Below are positions 11,798 through 24,084 of a stretch of 64,000 nt of DNA, one piece after another. Numbering within the stretch: position 1 is the first letter of the stretch; each line of letters begins with the position of its first letter. Source of the stretch: Ligustrum vulgare (taxonomy: Eukaryota > Streptophyta > Magnoliopsida > Lamiales > Oleaceae); the NCBI GenBank assembly GCA_963555705.1, contig OY743170.1, positions 32,873,362 to 32,937,361 on the forward strand, given 5' to 3'. A program made the position numbers and the translations under genes. Under the pieces are notes generated by a model, which made no database searches, was not told where the DNA came from, and saw nothing but the letters and a program-made list of their open reading frames with translations.

Positions 11798-12402
11798 TGT
11801 TGAAAATGTGATGTAGGAGAATGAAGAAAACAATAGAAAAAACAACAAAATAGATGAAGAAAAGAAGAAGGCTCAAACACGTAGAACGCTGTCCTCAAAC
11901 TAGATTTGCTCCCACCGGGATTCAAGTTTGCTTTTGGGATTATATCAAATAGGTTTGTAGGATTAATCAAGCCTTTTCAAATTCAAATAAAGCAAAATAA
12001 GAACTCGAAACTTAAAACAAGAACACTTGAATAAGGAATGAAAGAGGAATAATTTGGATATCAATCTTGACTCAAAATGTTTCAAAAGGTGATTTGGAAT
12101 GAAGTATAATCACCTATTTATAGATATCCAAGCACCAATTATGAATTGCTACCAACTCTTCATGGAAAGATGCATTAAATCTCTAAAAGGTACCAAAATC
12201 AAATTCAAATAAACCAACTTAACGGTCAAATTATTGCACTGTGCGACCGCGCGGTTCAAGACCGTGTGATCGCATGGAATATGTACCATGCAGTCGCATG
12301 GTATTCCAGAATTTTGGCCACCTTTTCTCATTTTCATTTCTTTCCAATTCCATTCCTTCTTTTTATCAATAATTATTTTGAACAATACATATATATCTAA
12401 CA
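11798..12402 (-). repeat. 5' LTR of the Copia element
   Basis: It is the partner of 3436-4102 and is followed by GATGG, the target duplication. The adjacent internal sequence does not show a clear tRNA primer site, which fits its age. Confidence 0.93.
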
Positions 12403-12407
12403 GATGG

Positions 12408-13335
12408 AAACTTTCACAATGTGAGTGGAAAAGCAAAATTCAATGACGGTTGTCTTGGTGAAGAAAGCAAACTCCAATGGTGGTGGATGACTAAGCGTCA
12501 ATTTCGGATACCTGATTTTGGCAATATGTTTCATATTTTTAAAATAGCTTATGTTTAAAAATAAGCCCCTTAAAATTTTGTATTTATGTACTTAACCTTT
12601 TTCCGGCAGCCCAGAGAATAAATCAGGTTTGTGGTTGATATCTCTATTATTCTTTCTTTTTATAATTAAATAAAGGGTATATGTGTATATGTCTTGTGGT
12701 GTACCTATAGAAACTATATTTTATTACTGGTAATAATATAATGCGGTGTAATTAGTAAAATTTGTAATGGTAATATATTTGGGCTTTTTTTAATTTGCTT
12801 TTAATTTTTTCTCACAAATAACAGAGTCGTGCAAGTGCATCATTGTTCATTGGGTGAGTTTTCATGTTTCCATTTCATCTTCTTCAATCTTCATTGATAA
12901 CTGATCAGATGCTTGATGATTGAAGCATGCATTTCCAGAAGCAGGCTAGCAAGATGATGCTTTAAAATTATGAGTATGCAAGACATGGAAGGTGAGTCAT
13001 GCCAGAGTATTGTTGCATCATCTTTTGTTAGACCTTGCTTAAGCCTTTGGTCGGTGGCCAAAGGGCCGCCATTATTTTTAAAGTTTTGTGTTTTTTAGGT
13101 AAAATTTGTGGTTAAGAGATGGTTTCGAAAAATGTGTGGTTAAAAAAATGGTATTGAAAATTGTAATGATTATAATTTTTATTATAATCACCGCAGTTGA
13201 ACACGTGCTAAATTTTTTAGTATGCCCCTGATCCTTGTGGTTTTGAATATATTTCTCTTTCATGTGGTGATAGTGCATCATTTGGTCAAGCATGCTGGAG
13301 ATTTTTTTTGTTTGAGAGAATGAGCCAATTACTTA
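12408..13335. other. Intergenic DNA between the Copia and Harbinger elements
   Basis: No gene is supported. The first part would be the original upstream flank of the NAC-like fragment before Copia inserted. Around 13090-13170 the words GGTAAAATTTGTGGTTAAGA and GTGTGGTTAAAAA recall the small MITE family seen elsewhere, but no ends can be fixed. Confidence 0.5.
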
Positions 13336-13551
13336 GGCCCTATTCTCTTTGCCGTTTTCGAGTCATTTTTAGTTTTTAGTTTTTGAAAATATTAAAAACG
13401 TGTTCACTTACCCATTTTAAAAAACGAGTTTTTCAAAATAAATAAATAACAAAGGAAATCCAAAATGAGATTTTCTCATTTTGGACGTTTCCTGTAAAAA
13501 AATGTTCAAAACGAGGGGATTACCAAAACACTTTGTTTCGTAAAAAATGGC

Positions 13552-14990
13552 TGTTGATATATGATTATTCATGTATATATATTTTTATTATAACAAACAA
13601 AATATCTTGTATTACTAATGGTTTCAATTCTTGAGTTTTATCATATATATGTCATTTGAAAATTTCGAGACCTAAATCGTCATCCATTGAAGTACAAAGC
13701 AATCAAAAAGAGATTTGAAGTGAACAAGATTTTCGAAGACCGAAGACTAAAGCTTTAGAAGATTTGTACTGAAAAATTTCAACTCATTTGTAAAGGTATC
13801 GACTTCAATTTTTAGGAAATTCATAAAGCTCAAAGTATTTTTCATAAAATCATTACTTGCATAAAAATGATTTTTAAAATCACAACGTGAAATAAATTTT
13901 GGAAAAATGAACTTTTTGATATAAAAATAAAAATTCCAAAATTTACTATTTCAGTTGACCGAAAGTATCCTGATCGACCGAAAGTATCTGCTTAGCCGAA
14001 ATTCTAACGGTTTAAAATTTCTCAAAGGCTACAATATTTCGGTCGACCGAAAGTGCCGGAGCTTGATTTTCTTGATCTATAAATAGCCAATCTCTTGCAT
14101 TCAATTTTACTAACCGCTAGAGCAATTAAGAGAGCAATATTCACTTGAAAAATCATTGAGCTTACTAGATTTTATTATTTTAAAGTAATTTTTGATCGAT
14201 CAAAATCATTTACATATTTTTATCAAGAGTTCAACATTGAAGAAAACTCACTACTCTCATTTTATTCTTGATCTTTGATTGGGTTCTTCATTACCAAACA
14301 CTTATATTGAAGTGTATATCTCTCTTCATACTTAAATAGTATTATTTGAAAAGAGAGATCATTGGTTGAAAAACTTTGATTCAAGCAAAACTATTTCATA
14401 TCATTTATCAAAGTTTTCACGAACACTTGAGCTTTAAATATTTACTATCTATTGAAGTGTTATCCTAAAACTCTCAAGATACTTGAATTGATCATATCAT
14501 TTGTTAAGACAGTTTATTCAATTGTAAAATTCTCATTTGTATTTTGTTTATGGTTTCGAGATCTTTGTGAAAACTCGATTGTAAATGATAGGTGCTCCTT
14601 GTTGAAAAGTCATCTAAGGATAAGTGCTCCTTGTTGTAAGTCACTTAAGGAATCGATACTCCTTATTGTAAGTTATCAATATAGTAGATTTGACATTGCT
14701 CGTGATAGAGAACTCGGAAATGGAGGACGTATATCACTTTGGTTGATTGAACCTCCTAAAATCATCGTTTGTACTCTCTTATCCCTTTTTACTTACTTCC
14801 ATTGCACTAGTATTTATTTCATTATTTCATAACTGTGCAATATCTTTATTTAGTAACATTTGGTATATTGTCTAAGTTCTGTTTCATTACCTTGATAAGT
14901 TTAGTGCTCCTAATTATTTATTGTCCATAATTGATTAATTGTATCAAACTTAAGAGTATTCATCGAAAAAAGTTTTGCAAAACATCTTAC
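13552..14990 (+). mobile_element. Copia-type LTR fragment inside the Harbinger element
   Basis: This stretch aligns, in opposite orientation, with the degraded LTR at 34331-36814. Shared landmarks are the repeated 'gtgctccttgttgtaagtca' words near 14590-14680, the ATTTCGGTCGACCGAAAG-type words near 13950-14060, and the TATCGAAAAA word near 14965. A TATAAATAG box at about 14080 fits an LTR promoter. It starts TGTTGATAT, but I found no target duplication, so the right end is approximate. The 126-codon frame at 14452-14832 is part of the LTR, not a gene. Confidence 0.55.
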
Positions 14991-16400
14991 AATCCATCCA
15001 TCTCTCACGCCTCCTTCCATCCATCTCTCTCATGCCGCCTCAAAGCTGCGATTGCTGAAGGTCTCTACCTTCCGTCTCTTCCGCATTCGGCCGTCCATCC
15101 TACCGATCATCCCACCGCTAACTAAGTTCCATCCACGACTTTCCTGTGTTTTGATTTCTTTCGTTTTTTCTTTAATTTCATTCTGATTTCTACATTTTGT
15201 TCTCTTTTTAAGAAGTTGAGTTTTTTTGTAACAATATTTTGTTGAATCACTTCCTCCTCGAGCGATGACAATGGGGAGGGCTGGCCATGTTGACTCCCTT
15301 AGACTACTAGCCCATGGCTGATTATAACTACCAAATAGAAGAGGAAATGGTGGGTGTTAGAAGGAGAGGCGTAGAAGATGTTTGTGGAGGTATGCCAAAA
15401 GTTGATGGGCTGTGTCAACTCTTGACGCAAAAATAGGAGGTTTTGCATACATGTAGGAAACTAATTGAATGGAATATGATGAAAAGAACTGAAATTAGAT
15501 AATGACTTTTCAACCCACATTTATTGGTAATTAAATAATCTTTTTTTATATATAAAAAAACTTGGTCAAAATACGTTGACAGAGGCAATTTATGTGATAT
15601 ACATATTACACTAATTTGTTTCAATAAAGAATTCACCTTCCCTAAATTATTATGCTTACGACTTAAACACTGGTAAGAAAAGGAATCAGCTATTTTGCCA
15701 TTTTTACAAGGGAGACTTTCGGTGCTTGGATTGCTTTATTTTTGAGGATTTAATCTGTAGACATAGTGGTAAGGTTATGTTAGAATGAAGAGTGAGTATA
15801 ATCTGGGGTTTTGTTGGAAAGAGAATGAAAAGATTGTTTTTGCCATGATTTGAGATGAAAGAAAGGGGCAATGAGCAGGGATGGAGATCACTGTGTGGAG
15901 AAAGAGACGCTCTAAAAATAGAACTATTATATAATTTTTTTTTTTATGAAATAACGATTGATTGAGTGCGTTCCGTAATAAAAAATTTAAGTGTAAATGC
16001 ACTAAAAATAGAATTATGATAGTAATTTTCATTTATGTAATTGTTTTTTGAAAGGAAACCGTAATCAAGAACAATAGTCCGAATAAGGTTATGATTATCA
16101 TGGCATTTTGTTTCTTTTTATCTTCTATCATGGTGAAAAATTATGCATCAAATCAAAAATATTCTAAGAATAAAATAGATGATAAATGTGGCTTCATTTC
16201 TACCATTGTGGGTGTGAGTCTTATGACAAGCTTGTAACAAATTCTTAACAGGCCTTCTTTCTACTGCTGTTCATTTGTTTATCTTGGCTCGATAACTTAT
16301 GATATATTTTTTCCTCTTTCTGGTGGTGGGATTTTCAACTCTTAACCATTATATGTGAATCATTCTGATTATTTCCTCAAAATCTCTACAAACATAAACT

Positions 16401-17403
16401 ATGGGAGGTCATGGAGGTAGAACCAAGGAACCAATGGCATGGTCCCATGAGAATGAGCATGCCTTCTTCGCAGTTCTTTATGATCGTGAGAAGTCATGGC
16501 TACTCTAGACGTCCACTTTCACGAAAGACGAATGGAGTAGGATCAATCAAGCTATGATCGAAAAAACAAAAATGGATTATGACATTAATAGATTTAAGGG
16601 AAAGTGGAACCGCTTGCGGTCTGTTCACCGAATGTTCTCTGACCTACTGGGTCATACAGGGGTAACATGAGATCCCAATATCAATCAAGTAATTGCTGCT
16701 GAGGAAGTGTAAATACACTTTTACACTGTAAACTTTTGTAATTACAACTGTAAATGTTAGCATTCTATTATTTCGTAGGTTTTTACATGGTACACATTTT
16801 GAAATATTTATCCTCATGTAGATTAACAAGGAGACCTATAGGATTTTTAGGAAGGAAGGATGAAAGCATTATGAGACTCTAGGGGAAATTATTAGCGGGA
16901 CCACAGCTACTGGGGGCTTAAGCAATGCTTCCACTCAAATTCCTCCAACATCAGATGATGAAAGAGAATTGGAGGATGCTTTCTTGACTGGAGGAGTATA
17001 TATCCATGTGGGGAATGATGATGGCATAGATGACAGTACTAAGACTCGTCGACGTGAAGAGATTGGAACAAGTGGTGGACGACGACGGAAGGAACCAAAG
17101 GTTAGTAAGTCTGATAAGCTTGAAGCGTGCATGACCCAATTTTCTTCTACTATGAGCATGAGGAGTGAAGAAAATGAACTGGGAAAGCTATATCTGCAAG
17201 AAAAGCTCGCAAAGTTACAAGGAAAACTGGGGATTCCATCAGATAGTGAAGCAACTAGTCTCGATCCTTATTCAACTGGTATGGACATTGTGTCCAACCA
17301 GATGTACGCTAAAGCTATAACCAAATTTAAGGATCCAGATTTCAGGATGTTATTTGCGAAGATGTTGGAATGTAGGAGGGGACCAGTATTAGAACTTGTT
17401 TAA
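16401..17403 (+). pseudogene. Harbinger ORF1, Myb/SANT-like DNA-binding protein, broken
   Basis: From ATG 16401 the product begins with a glycine-rich stretch and then a Myb/SANT-like region with WSHENEHAFF, FTKDEWSRINQAM, KGKWNRL and GVT*DPN. After an apparent intron (about 16705-16820) it continues as NKETYRIFRKEG and then the acidic-basic C-terminus that is open from 16969 to 17403. In PIF/Harbinger elements this protein binds the ends with the transposase. Three stops break it: TAG at 16506-16508, a TGA where Trp is normal (after GVT), and another TGA after FRKEG. Confidence 0.82.
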
Positions 17404-17665
17404 GTTCAATGTTCGGGGTGGAGAGTATTTTTTGGACTGTTGTTATTCTCTTATCTTTATGTATTGTTGGATTTTATTGTTGGATTGTTCTTTTCATTAA
17501 ATATACATACTGTTGTTGGACTACCAATGTTTCTCTTTATGCAGTACTGGATGGTATCGTTTGGTTTGATATGTGAAGCGCGTAATATAATGAAATGTAT
17601 GTTCATTGTTGTTTGTTCATAATATGACTTTCTCATTGTCATTATAATCATGTGTTCCATACAGG

Positions 17666-18870
17666 ATGTCTATTAACGATGACTCAGAGTCAAGTGACGA
17701 TGATGAAATATTCACAGAGGAGTTCGACGTCGTTATGGAGGAGTTGCTGATGTTGAACATATTTATTGACAGTGAGAATACTCTACTCAGGAGGAGACAA
17801 TTTCGGACATCTATGCTTACTAGTAAAATGTACATAATGAAAATCTTGAACGGCCATCCAGATATTTTTCATCAATTTTTTAGCATGCAGAAACATGTCT
17901 TCTTAAACTTTTGTGACACTTTGAAGGAGAGGGGGTTGCTACTAGATGGTAAAAAAGTGATCGTCAAGGAGCGGGTGGCCATGTTCCTTATGATTGTGGA
18001 GGCATACAACACGGTTTAGTATCATAGGGGATACAATTCATAAATGGTTTAAGTGTGTGTTACGGGTTGTTTGTGCATTTGGGATGGAGATAATATGCCA
18101 GATAAGCCGAAATAGTGTGCATGAGAAGATTTTACAAAAATATCCATACTTAAAAGATTGCATAGGTGTGAAGATGGAATGCAAGTAGCAGCGTATGCGC
18201 CAGCTTCGAGGCAGATATCATTTCGTGGGAAGAAAATCAATGTCACACAAAAGGTGATGTAGACTTATGATTTTGATATGAAGTTTACTTTCGTTTATGC
18301 TGGATGGGAAGGTATTGCCAATGATTCGTGGGTTTTCATTGATGCGGTAACACTACCTTCAAACAACTTTCCAATGCCTTGAGGAGGTAAGACATCATAT
18401 TTTCATTGCTTTTATAAATAGTTTTTACGTTGTCAAAAAATATTTAATCATTTCATTTTTTTGACAGACCACTTTTACCTTGTGGACTCCGGTTACCCTA
18501 ATATGCCTGATTTTCTTGCTCTGTATCGAGGACGTTGATACCATCTCCGTGATTATGTAGGCCATGGAAGGCCACGTGGAAAGGAAGAACTCTTCAACTA
18601 TAGATACTCCTTATGTCGTAACATTATTGAACGTTACATTAGAGTTTTATAGGCTAGATTTCCTATCTTGAAGTATTTTACCAATTACCCGCTAACAAGG
18701 CAAAGACAAATTCCAACCGTATGCTGCGCAATACATAATTTCATTCTCCAGGAGCATGCTCTAGACAGATTGTTCACCGAGTACTCAGTAGAGAACATGA
18801 TATTCCCAGAAGGGCCCGAGTCTAGTGAAGCTCAAGATGCTATACAATTTGATGCTAGTCAAACAGGTTA
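17666..18870 (+). pseudogene. Harbinger DDE transposase, broken
   Basis: ATG 17666 opens an acidic N-terminus followed by HQFFSMQKHVFLNFCDTL and KERVAMFLMIVEA, the helix-rich N-terminal part of HARBI1-type nucleases. The frame then shifts at about 18010. Further pieces include IGDTIHKWFKCVL, DGMQVAAYAPASRQISFRGK (first catalytic Asp region, normally AIDGTHV), NDSWVF (second Asp), YLVDSGYPNMPDFLALYRG, and the C-terminal RFPILKYF and CCAIHNFI blocks. A segment near 18385-18465 looks like an intron. Stops near 18270, 18380, 18540 and 18650 make it non-functional. Confidence 0.88.
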
Positions 18871-19455
18871 AATGGTACAAGTCAGAGATAACATAGCTAC
18901 GCAAATGTGGAATGAGTATTCCAGGAGACGCGCTTAAATGCATTAAAATATTTTGTTTTTTGAATTAACTTTTTTTGTATAATCAGCGAATTGTGCTCGT
19001 TTTGCCCATTTCATGAATTTCTTCTCATGTTTTTCCTCTATGTATTACTGGTGTATGTTATTTTTTAATCCATAGACAATGGCTCGATGTTGTTACAATT
19101 GAACTACTCTCAATATATGAAGTAATGTATATTATATATTTTATATTTCAAGTTTTATTAATTACTAGAGTAACAAAATGTTTGTTGAATAGAAAACTGG
19201 CTGATATGTTGACATTAAAATTAATGTAAGTCAACAAATCAACCATTTTTGTACGTATAAAATATCACAAAATAATTATATCAGAAAATTACAAAGTAAA
19301 TACATTTTTCAGTTTTCTATTTTTGAAAACAGTTTTTCAAAATCACAAAAAGAACATGTTTTCAGCAAACCCAAAACAAACACCTAAAATAGGAAACTCA
19401 AAACAAAACTCAAAACTCAAAACTCAAAATCGAAATACAAAGAGAATGGCCCTTA

Positions 19456-20200
19456 AGTTTTGAAGTTCCAAATTGAGTTCAGAACACTTGTACAGGGGTG
19501 AATCTTGTTAAAATTTCACAATTATGTACTGGATATAATGAATGTGTCATTGTCAAATTTTTCGTCTAATACATGTTTTCGAGCCAAAGTTGAAGTTCAA
19601 AACAGGAAGAATTTTCGAGGCCGCTGCAGCCCCGAATGTCGACCAGAAGAATGAAGTATTAGTTGATGCACTCTAGAAAGAGCTCTTCCCAGTCGAGATG
19701 TCTAGGGAAACTGTATTGGTATCAACAACTATAACAATGGTGGCCCTAAAACCGGAAACTGTATTGGTATCAACAACTATAACAATGGTGGCCCTAAAAC
19801 CGGAAATGATCGGCCAACTTTGAATAACTTGTTTCTACGTGCTATACACTATGTTGCTACAATTTGAAAACTAACTACTCCATTGGTCCCACAAAGATAG
19901 ACTTACTTCGATTTTCATACATATTAAGAAAATATAATTAATATATGTTAGAATTATAAATTTACCTGCATTCTACTTAATATATCTATACATTAAATAA
20001 TAAGTTGTTCATATTTGTTGATAACAATGCATATTAAATAAGAGTATATTAGAATGTGAAGACATTAATATACTTTAAAAAAAAAATGGTCTATTTTTGT
20101 GGAACAAAATAGAAAAGAACTGTCTTGGTGAGATAGATGAAGTATATAACAAACATTTGATGCTCGTAAAGACAACATAATGATGCAAATCAACTTTGTT
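19456..20200. other. Intergenic DNA downstream of calmodulin
   Basis: No coding evidence. It contains the exact tandem duplication noted separately, and then AT-rich sequence that ends in the probable 3' UTR of calmodulin. Confidence 0.5.
19706..19801. repeat. 48-bp exact tandem duplication
   Basis: Two adjacent identical copies (19706-19753, 19754-19801), each containing GTATTGGTATCAACAAC and GGTGGCCCTAAAACC. The identity suggests a recent slippage or repair duplication. Confidence 0.93.
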
Positions 20201-20375
20201 GGATTAGTCTAGGCCATTGCGGAATTGACAAATTGCAAAAATAACTATCCTAAGAAAGAAATATTACATAAGCATTACAAACCATAAAGACATGAAATAA
20301 ATACTCGACCCTAATCATCAATTTTTATTTTTTTTTCCCTTATTTGTAATTCATAAATCTTTCTAGGGACATTAA
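20201..20375 (-). other. Probable 3' UTR of calmodulin
   Basis: AT-rich sequence directly after the stop codon at 20376-20378. No splice or coding signals; the polyadenylation site cannot be fixed from the sequence. Confidence 0.45.
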
Positions 20376-20981
<606 letters not shown>

Positions 20982-21120
20982 TTCTTCTCCTTAAAATCTT
21001 CTCTTCTATCGACCTTGAACAATTTTGCTTAATTTTTTTTATTTATGGAAGAAATGAGGTGGGTTCTCTCTCTTGACAAAAGAAGTTAGCCTAGTACATC
21101 TACGCGGAATGTATGTATCT

Positions 21121-21130
21121 GTATATATAG
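21121..21130 (-). promoter_or_regulatory. TATA box of the calmodulin gene
   Basis: The minus strand reads CTATATATAC about 140 bp upstream of the ATG. It is followed downstream by a pyrimidine/GA-rich leader with TCTCTCT runs, as is common for plant calmodulin 5' UTRs. Confidence 0.6.
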
Positions 21131-21437
21131 AGAGGGGAGAGGGATAGACAGACAGAGAGATCACTTTCGAACAAGAATGGTGAAAAAATTAATAAATGTT
21201 TGTCTTTGTGATGTCGTGTGTCCTGCGTGTAGGTACTGTGTGCGTTCTATACGGGAGATGATTGGTTTATCTATTTTTGTGCTTCCTAATTTCCAGCTCT
21301 GCCCTTCCTATCTCAAAACAAAGTCTTTTATTTTTTTTATTAAAATAAAGATAAAGATGTAAAACAGATTGAGCTCGGTTTTATGAAGATTAAAATTTTA
21401 AAATATTTTAATAAAAATTGATGTTGTTTGTTATTAA

Positions 21438-21615
21438 GCCCTTGTTTGATAAATCATCTTTCTCATAAAAAATACAATTTTTTCTACAGTAATTAATTTC
21501 AACAATCCAAAATAGTAAAGTTCACAATTTTTTACTTTTTAAACCAATTTTTAATCACACGGTTTCTCAAAAAAAAAAAAAAAAATCTCAAAAAGTATGT
21601 TTATCAAACACACAC
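21438..21615. mobile_element. Tourist-like MITE, 178 bp
   Basis: Inverted ends GCCCTTGTTTGATAAA and GTGTGTGTTTGATAAA are flanked by TAA on both sides (21435-21437, 21616-21618). The 3-bp TWA target and small size fit PIF/Harbinger-derived MITEs. It lies about 300 bp upstream of the calmodulin TATA box. Confidence 0.72.
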
Positions 21616-21618
21616 TAA

Positions 21619-23766
21619 AAAGATCTGAATTCAAAAATTATATGATTAAAATAAAATACTTTTGACTTAGACAAAAAATTTAATTTTAATTCATATGGAC
21701 ATAGGCTGTCACTAGTGGTGGAGGTGGAGCCAAAAATTTTGTTTAGTTCGGATAGATATAATCAATAAAAAAATTCCAGTTAGAATGGATTTTATTAAAA
21801 TAATTGTATTTTTTGAGTTGCAATTCAAAAGATGCAAAAAAGTCTAACTAATTTATTTATTTATTTTTTTTTTTTTGTCGAATCCAGTACGAATGGCTGA
21901 AAAAAAATAAATAAATAAATAAAGAAAAACTATTGAACATAGAGTGTCTATTCCTATTCAAAACCTCATTATTTAGCTATTCATAATAAATTAAGAGTAA
22001 TTATATGAAGATATTTTTTAGGGACGTTTTTAAATGATATTGTATCATGTCACACATTCATTGTGTTTATTTTTATCACTCAATAAACGTGTGACATATC
22101 ACAATATCACTTAAAAATTTCTCAAAAAAATGTCTCATTAGAATTATTGATAAATTAAACTGGACATGCTGACTCGTTTGCTTCATTTCATACAGTAGAC
22201 AACCCTTTATTTGTAGTCGATAAATTTTCTACACCTTTTTTTTTTTTTTTTTTTTTCTTCTTCTTCTTTATCAAGGTTAGAAATGTAAATAAATAAAGGA
22301 GTAATACTGATTACTGTATCTGAGATTAAAATATTGTTGAAATTGATCCAGGATTTGTTCTTTTTTGTTTGTGTGGCCCACGATTGAGTGAGGAAAGGCA
22401 GTTTTACGCGGTTCTCACGCGGTACTCTTAACTTTCACTAATTGCGTCCTGCCACGTAGGATCATTCATGACTATAATTCGAATCTCTCTACTCTTTCTC
22501 ATAAGTGGGCTAAATATTATGGACTCGGCTACGGACCATGGTTCTCGGAATTAAGGATTAATTAGACTTTACACTAATTTTTTCGATCCTGCTTAAATAA
22601 ATATATATTATTTAGAAATTATTTAAAAAAATATCAAATTCTATAAGAAAGTGTGTATTATTTGATTGACATCATTAATTATGAAACTTATTATCTAGGG
22701 ATGTAGTTACCATTTATTTAGGAGATTAAATTAGGAGTGTAATTATATTTAATTTAAAATCAATTAATAATATGAAAATTACAATTATTAAATTAGTTTA
22801 ATAATATGATAAATCATTTTCTAGATCGAATGTGATATTACGAGTTATGTAAGATAATTAAAATCACATGCAATTTACCATACCTCGAACTGACGTTACA
22901 TAAAATTCAATCGATAAAATCATATATCATCTTCTAAATTACATTCAATGTAATATTTTACAAATATTAAGTAATTGCATGGAATATAATATTACGAGCA
23001 ACCCCAGTACTTGTACTATATATTACATTCGTTGTAATATTACATTCAGTGATACTACATAACAACACTCTATGAGCCAAAATTATATTCACAATAACCT
23101 TTCAATGAGTTTAATTTCACTTTATCTACTATTATAAGCTCTGTAATGTAATTAAAAAATCGTCATTTTGTGATGCTAGATACACTGTAATGAAAATTTG
23201 TATTGCAATACATTACACGATATGTAATATTAGTAGCAACAATTTAATATTACATAAACATGACAGAGATTAATCAGTATACAAATATAGAAGGTGGTAG
23301 AGGTAGTCTTCAAAAAAAGAAACCTGTGACTAAATTTCAGAATATTTGAAATTTCATAATTTAATTAGATAAATAATTGGTAACAATTTTTCTTAATAAA
23401 AAGATTTTCGATTAATCTTGTCAATCAAATATTATATTCTCTCTCTTCAAAATTTGGTATTTTCTAAAGCTATGACAAGAAAATCCAATAATATTATGAA
23501 TAGTTTGAAGATCGAATATTTTTTAATTACAGTACATTACATTTAGGTAGTTACGTAATTTTTCCCCGAATCAAATATGGGCACTCAACAAAAATCTTGA
23601 ATTCGAGCCTGATACCTAAGGCTTGGGGTTGTATGGAAAGGCTCGTAGGTTTGAGATCAATGCATGAGCCGGCTTTTTATAAAATGATCCAGCTGCCAAT
23701 ATAGGGATTAATGGAAAAAATACATAAATACAAGACTTTGAATTTCACTTTTTAAAATTAAAAAAA
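21619..23766. other. AT-rich intergenic DNA
   Basis: No gene, no RNA gene. There is a pyrimidine run at about 22234-22270. At 21711 an isolated CACTAGTGG...GGAGCCAAAAATTTTG end resembles a common plant MITE terminus, but I found no partner end. Confidence 0.5.
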
Positions 23767-23769
23767 TTA

Positions 23770-23943
23770 GCTCTTGTTTGAGCCCCATTATTTCTCATCA
23801 AAATTTACCACTTTTTCTACAGTAATCAATCTCAACCATCCAAAAAGTCAAGTCCACAACTTTTCACTTTTCAAATCACTTTTTAACCATTAATTTTTCA
23901 AAACTCAATTTATAAATGAAAATAATGGGGCTCAAACAAGGGC
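23770..23943. mobile_element. Tourist-like MITE, 174 bp
   Basis: Terminal inverted repeats are nearly perfect over about 24 bp (GCTCTTGTTTGAGCCCCATT and its complement at the right). TTA target copies lie at 23767-23769 and 23944-23946. The interior words TTTTCTACAGTAATCAAT and CACTTTTTAACCAT match the copy at 21438. Confidence 0.85.
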
Positions 23944-24084
23944 TTAACATATTATTTTAAAAATCAGATATTTAATAATTAAAAATAAATATAATATTAT
24001 ATATAACATAAATATAATTATCTATTATATATTATATTAAAACTAATATTAAATTAAAAATTAAATTTTGACGTCACACATCAC

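Larger units (their letters stand above)
3436..12402 (-). mobile_element. Ty1/Copia LTR retrotransposon, complete ends, degenerate genes
   Basis: Two long direct repeats (3436-4102 and 11798-12402) start TGTTGAAAAT and end CTAACA on the plus strand. They are bracketed by the perfect 5-bp duplication GATGG (3431-3435 and 12403-12407). Protein motifs on the minus strand appear in Copia order: GAG (UBN2-like), protease, integrase, reverse transcriptase, RNase H. The reading frame has many stops and shifts. A second LTR element (7548-10977) sits inside the protease region. The two LTRs differ by a block of about 45 bp near 3890-3955 and by an extra short repeat near the end, so this insertion is old. 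Confidence 0.95.
13336..19452 (+). mobile_element. PIF/Harbinger DNA transposon, inactive
   Basis: Terminal inverted repeats are GGCCCTATTCTCTTTG at the left and GGGCCATTCTCTTTG (reverse complement) at the right. Both continue into similar subterminal AAAAC-rich sequence. The element is flanked by the 3-bp target TTA (13333-13335 and 19453-19455), typical of this superfamily. Inside are the two genes such elements carry, in the same direction: a Myb/SANT-like protein and a DDE transposase. Both are damaged. An LTR fragment lies between the left end and the genes. Confidence 0.92.

Noticed and set aside
14452..14832. 126-codon plus-strand open frame
   Set aside because: It is part of an LTR sequence that recurs, reversed, at 34331-36814; no protein domain.
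23590..23700. Possible SINE with a GCTCGAATTC B-box-like word on the minus strand
   Set aside because: No A box at the right distance, no tail and no target duplication.
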